The notes below the pieces were generated by a model, which worked only from the letters and a program-made list of their open reading frames with translations, did no database searches and was not told where the DNA came from. A stretch of 11,535 nt of DNA, from the NCBI GenBank assembly GCA_036389195.1, contig DASVQH010000424.1, positions 1 through 11,535 on the forward strand, in the 5' to 3' direction. Made by a program: the position numbers and the translations under genes. Shown one piece after another: positions 1 to 6,111 of this stretch; within the stretch, counting starts at the first letter, position 1; each line of letters starts with the position of its first letter. The stretch comes from JACCYI01 sp036389195 (GTDB lineage: Bacteria > Actinomycetota > Thermoleophilia > Solirubrobacterales > Solirubrobacteraceae).

Positions 1-35
1 CCGCCCACCTCCGCCGATCCCTCTTCCGCGAGTTC

Positions 36-77
36 GCTAGCCGGTGCTACACCGGGCGTAGCACTGGCTGGCGATTC
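36..77. repeat. Hairpin-forming 42-nt repeat, copy 1
   Basis: The arms AGCCGGTGCTAC (39-50) and GTAGCACTGGCT (58-69) are inverted repeats around a 7-nt loop. The stem can extend outward to positions 36-72. Read as plus-strand RNA, the two imperfect positions become G-U pairs; on the minus strand they would be A-C mismatches. It matches copy 2 at 37 of 42 positions, with GATTC closing both copies. It could be a dispersed intergenic palindromic element, a transcription end signal for fumC or a protein-binding palindrome. The sequence does not decide between these. Confidence 0.75.
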
Positions 78-137
78 TCCTGGGCCGGGCGCTCCGTTCG
101 CGCGCGTCGCGCCGCTCGGCGCCGCCTCGGCCGGTCG

Positions 138-179
138 GCTAGCCGGTGCTACGCGGGGCGTAGCACCGGCTACCGATTC
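138..179. repeat. Hairpin-forming 42-nt repeat, copy 2
   Basis: This is a perfect 12-bp inverted repeat, AGCCGGTGCTAC (141-152) and GTAGCACCGGCT (160-171), around a GC-rich 7-nt loop. It begins 102 nt after copy 1 begins and has the same overall length. The five differences from copy 1 fall in the loop, at one arm position and in the spacer after the stem, while the left arm is identical. No run of T follows on either strand, so it is not a textbook intrinsic terminator. Confidence 0.75.
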
Positions 180-296
180 CAGAAAAGCGATGCCGTCTTC
201 CCAGCTCATGGACCGACGGTACGCCCGCCGGCCGCACGGATCAGCGCGCGGCGGTGACGATTCTGCGACGGGTTCGCGACGATCCGCGCCGCGCCG

Positions 297-1628
297 CTAG
301 GCCTCGGCCTTCGAGCCCGCCGCGATCTTGCGCAGGTCGAGCGCCTTGTCGAGCGTCTCCTCGTCGACCCCGTGCTTGCGCGCGACCTCGCGCAGCGTGC
401 CGCCGTTCTGCGACGCGTCCTTGACGATCTCCGACGCCTTGTCGTAGCCGATGAACGGGTTCAGCGCGGTGGCGACGGCCAGCGTGCCCTCCGCGGAGCG
501 CTCGCAGCCCTCGAGGTTGGCCTCGACGCCGTCCACGACCTTCTCGGCGAGGATCGTGCTCGACGTCGTCAGCAGGTGGATCGACTGCAGCAGGTTGCGC
601 GCGATCAGCGGGATGCGCACGTTGAGCTCGAACTGGCCCTGCATGCCGCCGATGGTGATCGCCGTGTCGTTGCCGATCACCTGCGCGGCGACCTGCAGCA
701 CCACCTCGGGGATCACCGGGTTGACCTTGCCCGGCATGATCGACGAGCCCTTCTGCAGCTCGGGCAGCAGCAGCTCGCCGATGCCCGCGCGCGGCCCGGA
801 GCCCATCAGCGCGAGGTCGTTGGCGATCTTGGTCAGCGACACGGCGATGACCTTCAGCGCGCCCGAGAGCTCGACCAGCGCGTCGCGGTTGCCCTGCGCC
901 TCGAAGGGATCCTCCGGCGCGCGCACGTCGAGCCCCGAGCCCTCCGACAGCAGCCCGCGCACGCGCTCAGCGAACTCCGGGTGGGTGTTGAGCCCGGTCC
1001 CGGTGGCGGTGCCGCCGAGCGGGATCTGGGCGACCTGGGGCAGGGCGTTCGAGACGCGGCGCGCGCCGAGCCGGATCTGCGCGGCGTAGCCCGAGAACTC
1101 CTGGCCGAGGGTCACCGGGACGGCGTCCATGAGGTGGGTGCGGCCGGCCTTGACGATGTCGGCGAACTCGTCGGCCTTGGCGGCGAACGCGCGCTCGAGC
1201 TGCTCGAGCGCGGGCAGCAGGCGGTTGGTCGCCTCGTCGAGCGCGGCGAGGTGGACGGCGCTCGGGAAGACGTCGTTGGACGACTGGCCCATGTTGACGT
1301 GGTCGTTGGGATGGGCGCCGTCGCCGGCCAGCGTCGCGATGACCTCGTTGGCGTTCATGTTCGACGACGTGCCGGAGCCGGTCTGGAAGACGTCGATCGG
1401 GAACTGGTCGTCGTGCTCGCCGCCCGCCACCGCGTCCGCGGCACCGGCGATGCGCTCGGCGACGTCGCCGTCGAGGAGCCCGAGCTCCGCGTTCACGCGC
1501 GCCGCGGCGCCCTTGATCCGCCCGAGCCATCGGACGACCGACGTCGGGACGCGCTCCCCGGACACCGGGAAGTTCGCGACGGCCTTGGTGGTCTCGCCAC
1601 CCCACAACTCCTGCGTCTGCGTGCTCAT
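297..1628 (-). CDS. fumC: Class II fumarate hydratase (fumarase C)
   Basis: Catalyses reversible hydration of fumarate to L-malate in the TCA cycle as a cytosolic homotetramer of the aspartase/fumarase superfamily. The 443-residue protein has the superfamily signature GSSIMPGKVNP (294-304) with its catalytic serine loop, the TH pair at 164-165, GTSSNMNANE (86-95) and QSSND (115-119). The block GTGLNTHPEFA (210-220) and overall close similarity to actinobacterial FumC favour fumarase over aspartate ammonia-lyase. The N-terminus is short: the usual segment of about 15-20 residues (R-x-E-x-D-x-M-G ... VPA) before LWG is absent, and no in-frame start upstream could restore it. There is no Shine-Dalgarno; a TATCGT box ends 8 nt before the ATG, so a leaderless transcript is possible. 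It follows the HxlR gene by 31 bp on the same strand. Confidence 0.93.
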   Translation of the reverse strand: MSTQTQELWGGETTKAVANFPVSGERVPTSVVRWLGRIKGAAARVNAELGLLDGDVAERIAGAADAVAGGEHDDQFPIDVFQTGSGTSSNMNANEVIATLAGDGAHPNDHVNMGQSSNDVFPSAVHLAALDEATNRLLPALEQLERAFAAKADEFADIVKAGRTHLMDAVPVTLGQEFSGYAAQIRLGARRVSNALPQVAQIPLGGTATGTGLNTHPEFAERVRGLLSEGSGLDVRAPEDPFEAQGNRDALVELSGALKVIAVSLTKIANDLALMGSGPRAGIGELLLPELQKGSSIMPGKVNPVIPEVVLQVAAQVIGNDTAITIGGMQGQFELNVRIPLIARNLLQSIHLLTTSSTILAEKVVDGVEANLEGCERSAEGTLAVATALNPFIGYDKASEIVKDASQNGGTLREVARKHGVDEETLDKALDLRKIAAGSKAEA

Positions 1629-1636
1629 GCGCGCAG

Positions 1637-1642
1637 ACGATA
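1637..1642 (-). promoter_or_regulatory. Candidate -10 box for fumC (TATCGT)
   Basis: TATCGT on the minus strand ends 8 nt before the fumC ATG, which would place the transcription start at or next to the start codon. No convincing -35 hexamer is visible. It lies in the 31-bp gap after the HxlR gene, so fumC may be transcribed both alone and as part of the upstream unit. Confidence 0.35.
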
Positions 1643-1659
1643 CGACTCGGGCGCCGCGC

Positions 1660-2112
1660 TCAGACCGCGGCGGTCTCGGCCGGCTCCGGCCGGATGTCGA
1701 CCGCGCGGATGGCCTCGCCGCAGTGCGAGCAGGTCAGCTCGGGCGCGGCGTCGTGGCCGCAGGTGTGGCGCAGCACCAGCGGCGCGCCGTGCTCGCCGGC
1801 CAGGTGGCGATCGCCCCAGCGCATCAGCGCGACGACCGCCGGGTAGAGATCGCGGCCCATCTCGGTCAGCCGGTACTCGAAGCGCTCGGGCTCGTCGCGG
1901 TACTTGCGCCGCTCGAGGATGCCCGCGGACACGAGCGTCTGCAGCCGCGACGAGAGGATGTTGCGCGCGATGCCGAGGTTGCGCTGCAACTCGGAGAAGC
2001 GCCGCACCCCCCAGAACGCCTCGCGCAGGATGAGGAAGGTCCAGCGCTCCCCGAGGAGCTCCATCGCGCGCGCGAGCGAGCAGGTGTCCGGACGGTCGAG
2101 AGGTTCGTGCAT
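1660..2112 (-). CDS. HxlR-family winged-helix transcriptional regulator
   Basis: A DNA-binding regulator of the HxlR/MarR-like winged-helix group, members of which often sense reactive electrophiles, oxidants or metabolites and control an adjacent enzyme gene. The family start is clear: a conserved cysteine (C11, in DTCSLARAMELLGERW), then the recognition region RRFSELQRNLGIARNILSSRL (37-57, split here only by description) and the wing around 66-86. The C-terminal tail has HTCGH (117-120) and CSHC (128-131), a possible zinc-binding pair found in a subset of the family. I chose the ATG at 2112, giving 150 aa; a TTG at 2124 would add four residues. The gene lies 21 bp after the hydrolase-like gene on the same strand, so that gene and fumC are its likeliest targets. 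Neither candidate start has a Shine-Dalgarno. Confidence 0.88.
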   Translation of the reverse strand: MHEPLDRPDTCSLARAMELLGERWTFLILREAFWGVRRFSELQRNLGIARNILSSRLQTLVSAGILERRKYRDEPERFEYRLTEMGRDLYPAVVALMRWGDRHLAGEHGAPLVLRHTCGHDAAPELTCSHCGEAIRAVDIRPEPAETAAV

Positions 2113-2133
2113 GTCAGAAGGCAACGTAGCGCG

Positions 2134-2907
2134 TCAGACGCAGAAGGCCGCCAGCTCGCGGGCGAGCCCGACGGGGTCGTCGTAGGCCATCAGGAACCCG
2201 GTCTGCGGGAGCACGCGCAGCTGCGCGTCGGCGATCAGCTCGAGCGCCTCCTCGGCGATCGCCAGCGGGTGCAGCTGGTCCTCGTCGGCCCACAGCAGCA
2301 GCGTCGGCGCGTCGATGCAGCGGTAGGCGTCGAGCAGGTCGACCGGGTCGGCGCCGCGCGCGCGGCGCAGCGCGCGCAGCCGCGCCCGCGCGCGCCGGCG
2401 CGTCAGCGACGAGAAGGCGTGGCGGCCGAGGTCGCGCGCCGCCGCGTTGCCGCGCGCCGAGAGCATCTCGGCGGCGGCCGGGCGCACCGTGAGCTCGAGC
2501 AGGCGCCGCGCGCGCGGGCGCGCCGGGCGCCGGTGCAGCGCGCTCGACATCAGCACCAGCCGGCTCGGCTGCAGCCACCCCGCGCCGACCGCGCGCAGCA
2601 GCAGCTGCGCCGACGCGTCGTGGCCGCCGACCAGCGGGCGCGGCCCGCACACCTCGCGGCAGAACCCGGCGACGACCTCGGCCAGCCAGTCGGGCGTGTA
2701 GGAGTGGGCCGGCCGGTCCTCGGAGTCGCCGTGCAGCGGCAGGTCGGGGAGCACGAGCCGAAAGCGGTCCGACAGCTCGCCGACCAGCGGCTCCCACTCG
2801 CGATGCGAGAGCAGCGGCGAGTGCAGCAGCGCGAGCGGCGGGCCGGTCCCCGCCTCGCGGTAGGCGACGCGCGCGCCGTCGTGGTGGTGGTAGAGGCGCA
2901 GACGCAC
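2134..2907 (-). CDS. Alpha/beta-hydrolase-fold protein with Asp nucleophile position and no catalytic His
   Basis: The 257-residue protein has the alpha/beta-hydrolase plan: oxyanion segment LLHSPLL (27-33), PDLPLHGDS (54-62), nucleophile elbow GHDAS (95-99) and acid segment WADED (206-210). The elbow places aspartate (D97) where serine usually sits, as in haloalkane and fluoroacetate dehalogenases and epoxide hydrolases. The usual C-terminal GH is GF here (G237-F238), so the catalytic base appears to be lost. The middle cap region (about 126-187) is very Arg-rich. It may be a pseudoenzyme, a hydrolase using another base, or a binding protein; the substrate cannot be predicted. The start is GTG at 2907, followed by a typical beta-strand N-terminus. 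It is first in a run with the HxlR regulator and fumC, and divergent from the MATE exporter. Confidence 0.8.
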   Translation of the reverse strand: MRLRLYHHHDGARVAYREAGTGPPLALLHSPLLSHREWEPLVGELSDRFRLVLPDLPLHGDSEDRPAHSYTPDWLAEVVAGFCREVCGPRPLVGGHDASAQLLLRAVGAGWLQPSRLVLMSSALHRRPARPRARRLLELTVRPAAAEMLSARGNAAARDLGRHAFSSLTRRRARARLRALRRARGADPVDLLDAYRCIDAPTLLLWADEDQLHPLAIAEEALELIADAQLRVLPQTGFLMAYDDPVGLARELAAFCV

Positions 2908-2919
2908 GGGTGACAGCGG

Positions 2920-2929
2920 ATCGTAATGT
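2920..2929. promoter_or_regulatory. Overlapping divergent -10 boxes between hydrolase-like gene and MATE gene
   Basis: On the plus strand TAATGT (2924-2929) ends 7 nt before the GTG at 2937. On the minus strand TACGAT (2925-2920) ends 12 nt before the GTG at 2907. The two hexamers share the TA at 2924-2925, which reads TA on both strands. No clear -35 is seen on either side. This supports the MATE start at 2937 over the earlier GTG at 2910. Confidence 0.4.
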
Positions 2930-2936
2930 CAGCGGG

Positions 2937-4238
2937 GTGCGCCGCTCGCCCCACGACGCCGAGATCTTCCGCCTCGCGGTGCCGGCGCTCGGCGCGCTGG
3001 CCGCCGAGCCGCTCTACGTGCTGGTCGACACGGCGATCGTCGGGCACCTCGGCACGCTGCAACTCGGCGCGCTGGCCATCGCCGCGGCGTTGCTGAGCGG
3101 CGCCTTCACGGTGTTCAACTTCCTCACCTACGGCACCACGGCCCAGGTCGCCCGGCTCGCGGGCGCAGGCCGCGAGGCCGACGCGCGCCGGCTCGGCGTG
3201 CAGGCGCTGTGGCTCGGCGGCGCGATCGGCGCCGTGCTGCTCGCGGCGCTGCTGGCCCTCGCGGTCCCCGCCGTCGCGCTGATGGGCGGCGAGGGCGAGG
3301 TGGCCGAGGAGGCGGTGAAGTACCTGCGCATCGCCGCGCTGGGGGCGCCGCTGTTCATGCTCGCCACCGCCGGCCAGGGCTACCTGCGCGGGGTCTCGGA
3401 CCTGCGCACGCCGCTGGTGATCCTCGTCGCCGCGCACCTGGTCAACGTCGTGCTGGAGCTGCTGTTCGTCTACGGCTTCGGCTGGGGCCTGGCCGGCTCG
3501 GCGGCGGGCACGGTGATCGCGCAGCTGGGGATGGGCGCGGCGTTCGTCCGCGTCGTGGTCGCGCGGGCCGGCGGGCTGGAGAGGCCGAACTGGGCGGCGA
3601 TGCGGCCGCTGATGCGGGTCGGCGGCGAGATCGCCGTGCGCACCAGCGCGCTGCTCGGCTCCTTCCTCGTCGCCGGCGCGGTGCTGGCGCGGATGGGGAC
3701 CGCGTCGCTGGGCGCGCACCAGATCGCCTTCCAGCTCTTCGTGTTCCTTGCGCTGGTCCTCGACGCGCTGGCCATCGCCGGGCAGGTGATGGTGGGCCGC
3801 ATGCTCGGGGCGGGGGACGCGGACGGCGCCCGCGCGGCGGCCGGGCGCATGATCGGCTGGGCGGTGGTGGCGGGGACGGGCTTCGGCGCGCTGCTGCTCG
3901 CGCTCGGCGGCGTCATCCCGCGCGCCTTCACCGCCGATCCCGCGGTGATCGAGCGCGCGGACGCGATCTGGCCGCTGTTCGCGCTGATGATGCCCGCCAA
4001 CGGCGCGGTCTTCGCGCTCGACGGGATCCTCATCGGCGCCGGCGACACGCGCTTCCTGATGTGGGGGATGCTCGCGGCGGCCGCCGTCTACGTGCCCGTC
4101 GCCCTGCTCGCGCTCTCCGCCGGCTGGGGCATCGTCGGCGTCTGGTGCGGGCTGCTGGGGCTCATCGGCGTGCGCCTGGTCACCTGCGGCGCGCGCTTCG
4201 CCGGAAGCCGATGGGCGCTCACCGGCGCCCCGGCGTAG
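2937..4238 (+). CDS. MATE-family multidrug/toxin exporter (DinF/NorM-like)
   Basis: An inner-membrane secondary exporter of the multidrug and toxic compound extrusion family, which moves cationic or other organic compounds out in exchange for H+ or Na+. The protein has about twelve hydrophobic segments in two halves. Helix 1 carries FRLAVPALGALAAEPLYVL and the family block VDTAIVGHLG; the second half opens with the matching GGEIAVRTSALLGSF, and GQGYLRGVSDLRTPL follows the fifth or sixth helix. About 433 residues is slightly short of the usual 440-480. A GTG at 2910 in the same frame would add nine residues, but it begins 3 nt from the divergent gene's start and lies upstream of the -10-like TAATGT, so I prefer GTG 2937, probably leaderless. 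The small membrane protein gene begins 14 bp downstream. Confidence 0.88.
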   Translation: MRRSPHDAEIFRLAVPALGALAAEPLYVLVDTAIVGHLGTLQLGALAIAAALLSGAFTVFNFLTYGTTAQVARLAGAGREADARRLGVQALWLGGAIGAVLLAALLALAVPAVALMGGEGEVAEEAVKYLRIAALGAPLFMLATAGQGYLRGVSDLRTPLVILVAAHLVNVVLELLFVYGFGWGLAGSAAGTVIAQLGMGAAFVRVVVARAGGLERPNWAAMRPLMRVGGEIAVRTSALLGSFLVAGAVLARMGTASLGAHQIAFQLFVFLALVLDALAIAGQVMVGRMLGAGDADGARAAAGRMIGWAVVAGTGFGALLLALGGVIPRAFTADPAVIERADAIWPLFALMMPANGAVFALDGILIGAGDTRFLMWGMLAAAAVYVPVALLALSAGWGIVGVWCGLLGLIGVRLVTCGARFAGSRWALTGAPA

Positions 4239-4244
4239 TACCTT
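4239..4244 (+). promoter_or_regulatory. Candidate -10 box for the small membrane protein (TACCTT)
   Basis: TACCTT ends 8 nt before the ATG at 4253, again the spacing expected of a leaderless transcript. It begins immediately after the MATE stop codon. No -35 is recognisable, so read-through from the MATE gene remains possible. Confidence 0.3.
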
Positions 4245-4252
4245 CGCGCGCC

Positions 4253-4642
4253 ATGGCCACTCGCGTCCTCGCCCTCCTCGCCGTCGTCGCCCTGCTCGCC
4301 CTCGCGCCGCTCGCCGCGCCGGCGGCCGCGCAGGAGGACACCCCGTTCGGTCCCGTCCCCACCGAGACGCCGAAGCCGGAGAAGGCGCCCGGCGAGGATG
4401 ACGTCAGCCGCACGACCCTCTACCTGATCGCCGCGGGCGTCCTCGTGGCGATCGTCGGGATCGGCTACGCGATCTCGCGCGACGCCCGCCGCTCGCTGAC
4501 CGCCGAGGACCGCGAGGCGGTCGAGCGCGAGGAGCGCGGCGAGCGCCTGGAGACCGGCCCCTCCAAGCAGGCGCGCGAGCGGGCGCGCAAGCAGCGCGCC
4601 AAGGTCAAGGCTTCGCGCCGGGCGCGTCGCCAGAACCGATGA
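4253..4642 (+). CDS. Small membrane protein with signal peptide, one TM helix and basic tail
   Basis: I do not recognise a named family. The 129-residue protein begins with a typical Sec signal (hydrophobic 5-22, then AAPAAAQ at 21-27). A Pro/Glu-rich stretch (30-50) follows, then a transmembrane helix (about 56-74), and a highly charged tail rich in Arg/Lys/Glu (76-129). The predicted topology is a short extracytoplasmic linker and a cytoplasmic basic tail, which could contact nucleic acid, polyphosphate or acidic lipid. Its last 38 bp overlap the end of the polyphosphate kinase gene on the other strand. Given the basic tail, a link to polyphosphate is an attractive guess but nothing more. 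Confidence 0.75.
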   Translation: MATRVLALLAVVALLALAPLAAPAAAQEDTPFGPVPTETPKPEKAPGEDDVSRTTLYLIAAGVLVAIVGIGYAISRDARRSLTAEDREAVEREERGERLETGPSKQARERARKQRAKVKASRRARRQNR

Positions 4643-5369
4643 CCGCCTCGATCCGCTCGCAGACCGTCTCGATCACCTTCACGCGCGCGTAGCGCTTGGA
4701 GTCGCCCTCGACGAGCGTCCACGGCGCCCAGGAGGTGCTGGTGCGCTCGAACATCTCCTCGACCGCCTCCTCGTAGGCGCCGCGCTTCTCGCGGTTGCGC
4801 CAGTCCTCGTCGGTCAGCTTCCAGGACTTCAGCGGGTCCTTGGCGCGCGCGTTGAAGCGCTTGAGCTGCTCGTCCTCGGAGACGTGCAGCCAGAACTTGA
4901 TGAGGATCATCCCCTCGTCGGTCAGCAGCTGCTCGAAGCCGTTGATCTCGGCGTAGGCGCGCCGCCACACGGGCTCCGGCGAGAAGCCCTCGACGCGCTC
5001 GACGAGCACGCGCCCGTACCAGGAGCGGTCGAGCACGGCCATGCCGCCCCACCCGGGCAGCGCGTCGTTGAAGCGCCACAGGAAGTGGTGGCGCTTCTCG
5101 TCGTAGGTCGGCGCGGCGAACTGCTTGACGCGCACGTGGCGGGGGTCCATCGGGGCGACGAGCCGCGTGATCGCGCCGCCCTTGCCCGACGCGTCCCAGC
5201 CCTCGAACAGCACGCACACCGGCGGGCCGATCTCCTCTTTCCCGATCAGGCCGCCGAGCCGCAGCCGCAGCGCCAGCAGCCGCGTGCTGGCCGCCGAGAG
5301 GCGCTCGGCCTCCTCGTCCTTTGACAACTTCAGGGACAGGTCGAGGGCGTCGAGGTGCGGTGAGCTCAT
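4605..5369 (-). CDS. ppk2: PPK2-family polyphosphate kinase / polyphosphate:nucleotide phosphotransferase
   Basis: A cytosolic enzyme that transfers phosphate between inorganic polyphosphate and nucleotides. The 254-residue single-domain protein has Walker A GWDASGKGG (57-65), the PPK2 block MDPRHVRV (74-81), Walker B with AVLDRSWYGR (111-120), then VERVEGF and a DEDWRNREKRGAYEEA helix region. The C-terminal APWTLVEGDSKRYAR is also typical. Whether it prefers AMP, ADP or GDP cannot be told from these motifs. The ATG overlaps the TGA of the upstream membrane-protein gene (ATGA, 5366-5369) and there is no separate Shine-Dalgarno, pointing to translational coupling. The 3' end overlaps the convergent small membrane protein gene by 38 bp. 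Confidence 0.92.
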   Translation of the reverse strand: MSSPHLDALDLSLKLSKDEEAERLSAASTRLLALRLRLGGLIGKEEIGPPVCVLFEGWDASGKGGAITRLVAPMDPRHVRVKQFAAPTYDEKRHHFLWRFNDALPGWGGMAVLDRSWYGRVLVERVEGFSPEPVWRRAYAEINGFEQLLTDEGMILIKFWLHVSEDEQLKRFNARAKDPLKSWKLTDEDWRNREKRGAYEEAVEEMFERTSTSWAPWTLVEGDSKRYARVKVIETVCERIEAVIGSGDAPGAKP

Positions 5370-5812
5370 GGTGTGATCGTGAGGTTACGCACGTGCAGCA
5401 CCGGACGCTGCCGGGGAATGCGGTCGAACGGGCGGTCGAAGCCGTCGAAGACGCCCTCGCCGCGGTAGTCGGCGAACCGCACGACCTGGCCGTTCTGGAG
5501 GAAGATCAGGATGTCGCTGAAGCCGAAGTTCAGGTCGCCCTTCCACTCGTAGCCCAGCTCGGCCGAGATCGCGGCGCGCGTGGTCCGCGGCGCCACCAGC
5601 AGGACCTCCTCCCAGTCGAAGCGCGCGACCTTCGTCAGGTTCACGCGCCCGCCGGTGTTCTGCTCCGCGGTGGCGATCGCCCGGGTCAGGTCCTCGGCGA
5701 GCAGGCTGTCGACCGCGATGCGGTCCTCCACCCGGGTCAAGTACACGACCAGGCCCAGACCCCCGATGCAGAGCGTCAGCGCGATGCCGACCGCGGTGAG
5801 CGCACGACCCAT
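5366..5812 (-). CDS. Hypothetical single-pass membrane protein, coupled to ppk2
   Basis: The function is unknown. The 148-residue protein has one N-terminal membrane anchor (about 5-25), a helix with EDLTRAIATAE (40-50), and a small beta-rich domain around WEEVLLVAPRTTRAAIS (67-83), ELGYEW (85-90) and DILIFLQNGQVVRF (100-113). The W-x-x-V-x-x-x-x-P-x-T pattern followed by LGxxW recalls small bacterial lipoprotein-like proteins of unknown function, but the resemblance is loose. The domain after the anchor is probably extracytoplasmic. It is first in a two-gene unit with the polyphosphate kinase, overlapping it by 4 bp, and starts divergently 23 bp from the zinc finger gene. A TACGCT box ends 7 nt before its ATG. 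Confidence 0.75.
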   Translation of the reverse strand: MGRALTAVGIALTLCIGGLGLVVYLTRVEDRIAVDSLLAEDLTRAIATAEQNTGGRVNLTKVARFDWEEVLLVAPRTTRAAISAELGYEWKGDLNFGFSDILIFLQNGQVVRFADYRGEGVFDGFDRPFDRIPRQRPVLHVRNLTITP

Positions 5813-5819
5813 CTCAAGG

Positions 5820-5829
5820 AGCGTAGCCT
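5820..5829. promoter_or_regulatory. Overlapping divergent -10 boxes sharing one TA
   Basis: In the 23-bp gap between divergent start codons, the plus strand has TAGCCT (5824-5829) ending 6 nt before the ATG at 5836. The minus strand has TACGCT (5825-5820) ending 7 nt before the ATG at 5812. They share the self-complementary TA at 5824-5825. Both transcripts would be leaderless. AAGGAG at 5817-5822 could be read as a Shine-Dalgarno for 5836 but is 13 nt from the ATG. Confidence 0.45.
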
Positions 5830-5835
5830 TGGGCC

Positions 5836-6111
5836 ATGGCGACTCGCTGCACGCACCTCGACGAGATCCAGGTCGGCCCGCCGGAGACGGTCGAGGGCTG
5901 CGAGGAGTGCCTGAAGACCGGCGACCGCTGGGTGCACCTGCGCGAGTGCCTGACCTGCGGCAAGATCGGCTGCTGCGACGACTCGCCCAACCGGCACGCG
6001 AGCAAGCACGCGCACGCGACCGAGCACCACATCATCCGCTCGGTCGAGCCGGGGGAGGATTGGTGCTGGTGCTTCGCCGACGAGGTCGCGTTCGTCGTCA
6101 GGTTCGACTGA
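5836..6111 (+). CDS. UBP-type zinc finger protein
   Basis: A 91-residue protein that is almost entirely one ZnF-UBP domain. The likely ligands are spread over C5, H7, C22, C25, C38, C41, C46/C47, H54, H58, H60 and H64, with the family core CLTCGKIGCCDDSPNRHASKH (38-58, described by residues) and a closing WCWCF (76-80). In eukaryotes this fold binds the free C-terminal Gly-Gly of ubiquitin; the role of the common stand-alone bacterial versions is not established. It is convergent with the antiporter/thioredoxin-fold operon and overlaps its last gene by 14 bp, so a functional link to that operon is plausible. The ATG at 5836 lies 6 nt after a TAGCCT box. Confidence 0.9.
   Translation: MATRCTHLDEIQVGPPETVEGCEECLKTGDRWVHLRECLTCGKIGCCDDSPNRHASKHAHATEHHIIRSVEPGEDWCWCFADEVAFVVRFD

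Larger units (their letters stand above)
1..296. other. Non-coding region downstream of fumC with twin hairpin repeats
   Basis: No convincing protein-coding region is visible here. The fumarase gene on the minus strand ends at 297, so this is its 3' flank. The only clear structure is a pair of 42-nt near-identical repeats at 36-77 and 138-179, each able to fold into a hairpin and described separately. A short open frame on the plus strand from the ATG at 190 runs to the TAG at 298-300 but has no ribosome-binding site and a composition unlike the neighbouring proteins, so I do not call it a gene. No T-tract terminator follows either hairpin. Confidence 0.6.

Noticed and set aside
36..179. Twin repeats as a CRISPR array or transposon ends
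   Set aside because: Only two copies, spacing not of CRISPR type, no cas genes, no transposase and no target-site duplication.
190..300. 36-codon plus-strand frame before fumC
   Set aside because: No ribosome-binding site or -10 box at a fitting distance and no recognisable protein character; it ends by chance at the antisense of the fumC stop.
372..2033. Long open frames on the plus strand across fumC and the HxlR gene
   Set aside because: They are Arg/Ala-rich antisense shadows without family motifs, opposite clearly recognisable proteins.
2910..2936. Earlier GTG start for the MATE gene
   Set aside because: It would begin 3 nt from the divergent start codon and upstream of the -10-like box, and the nine extra residues do not look like a MATE N-terminus; kept as an alternative only.
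2550..3719. Large minus-strand frame opposite the MATE gene
   Set aside because: Composition is Arg/Gln/His-rich shadow; the plus-strand MATE motifs are unambiguous.
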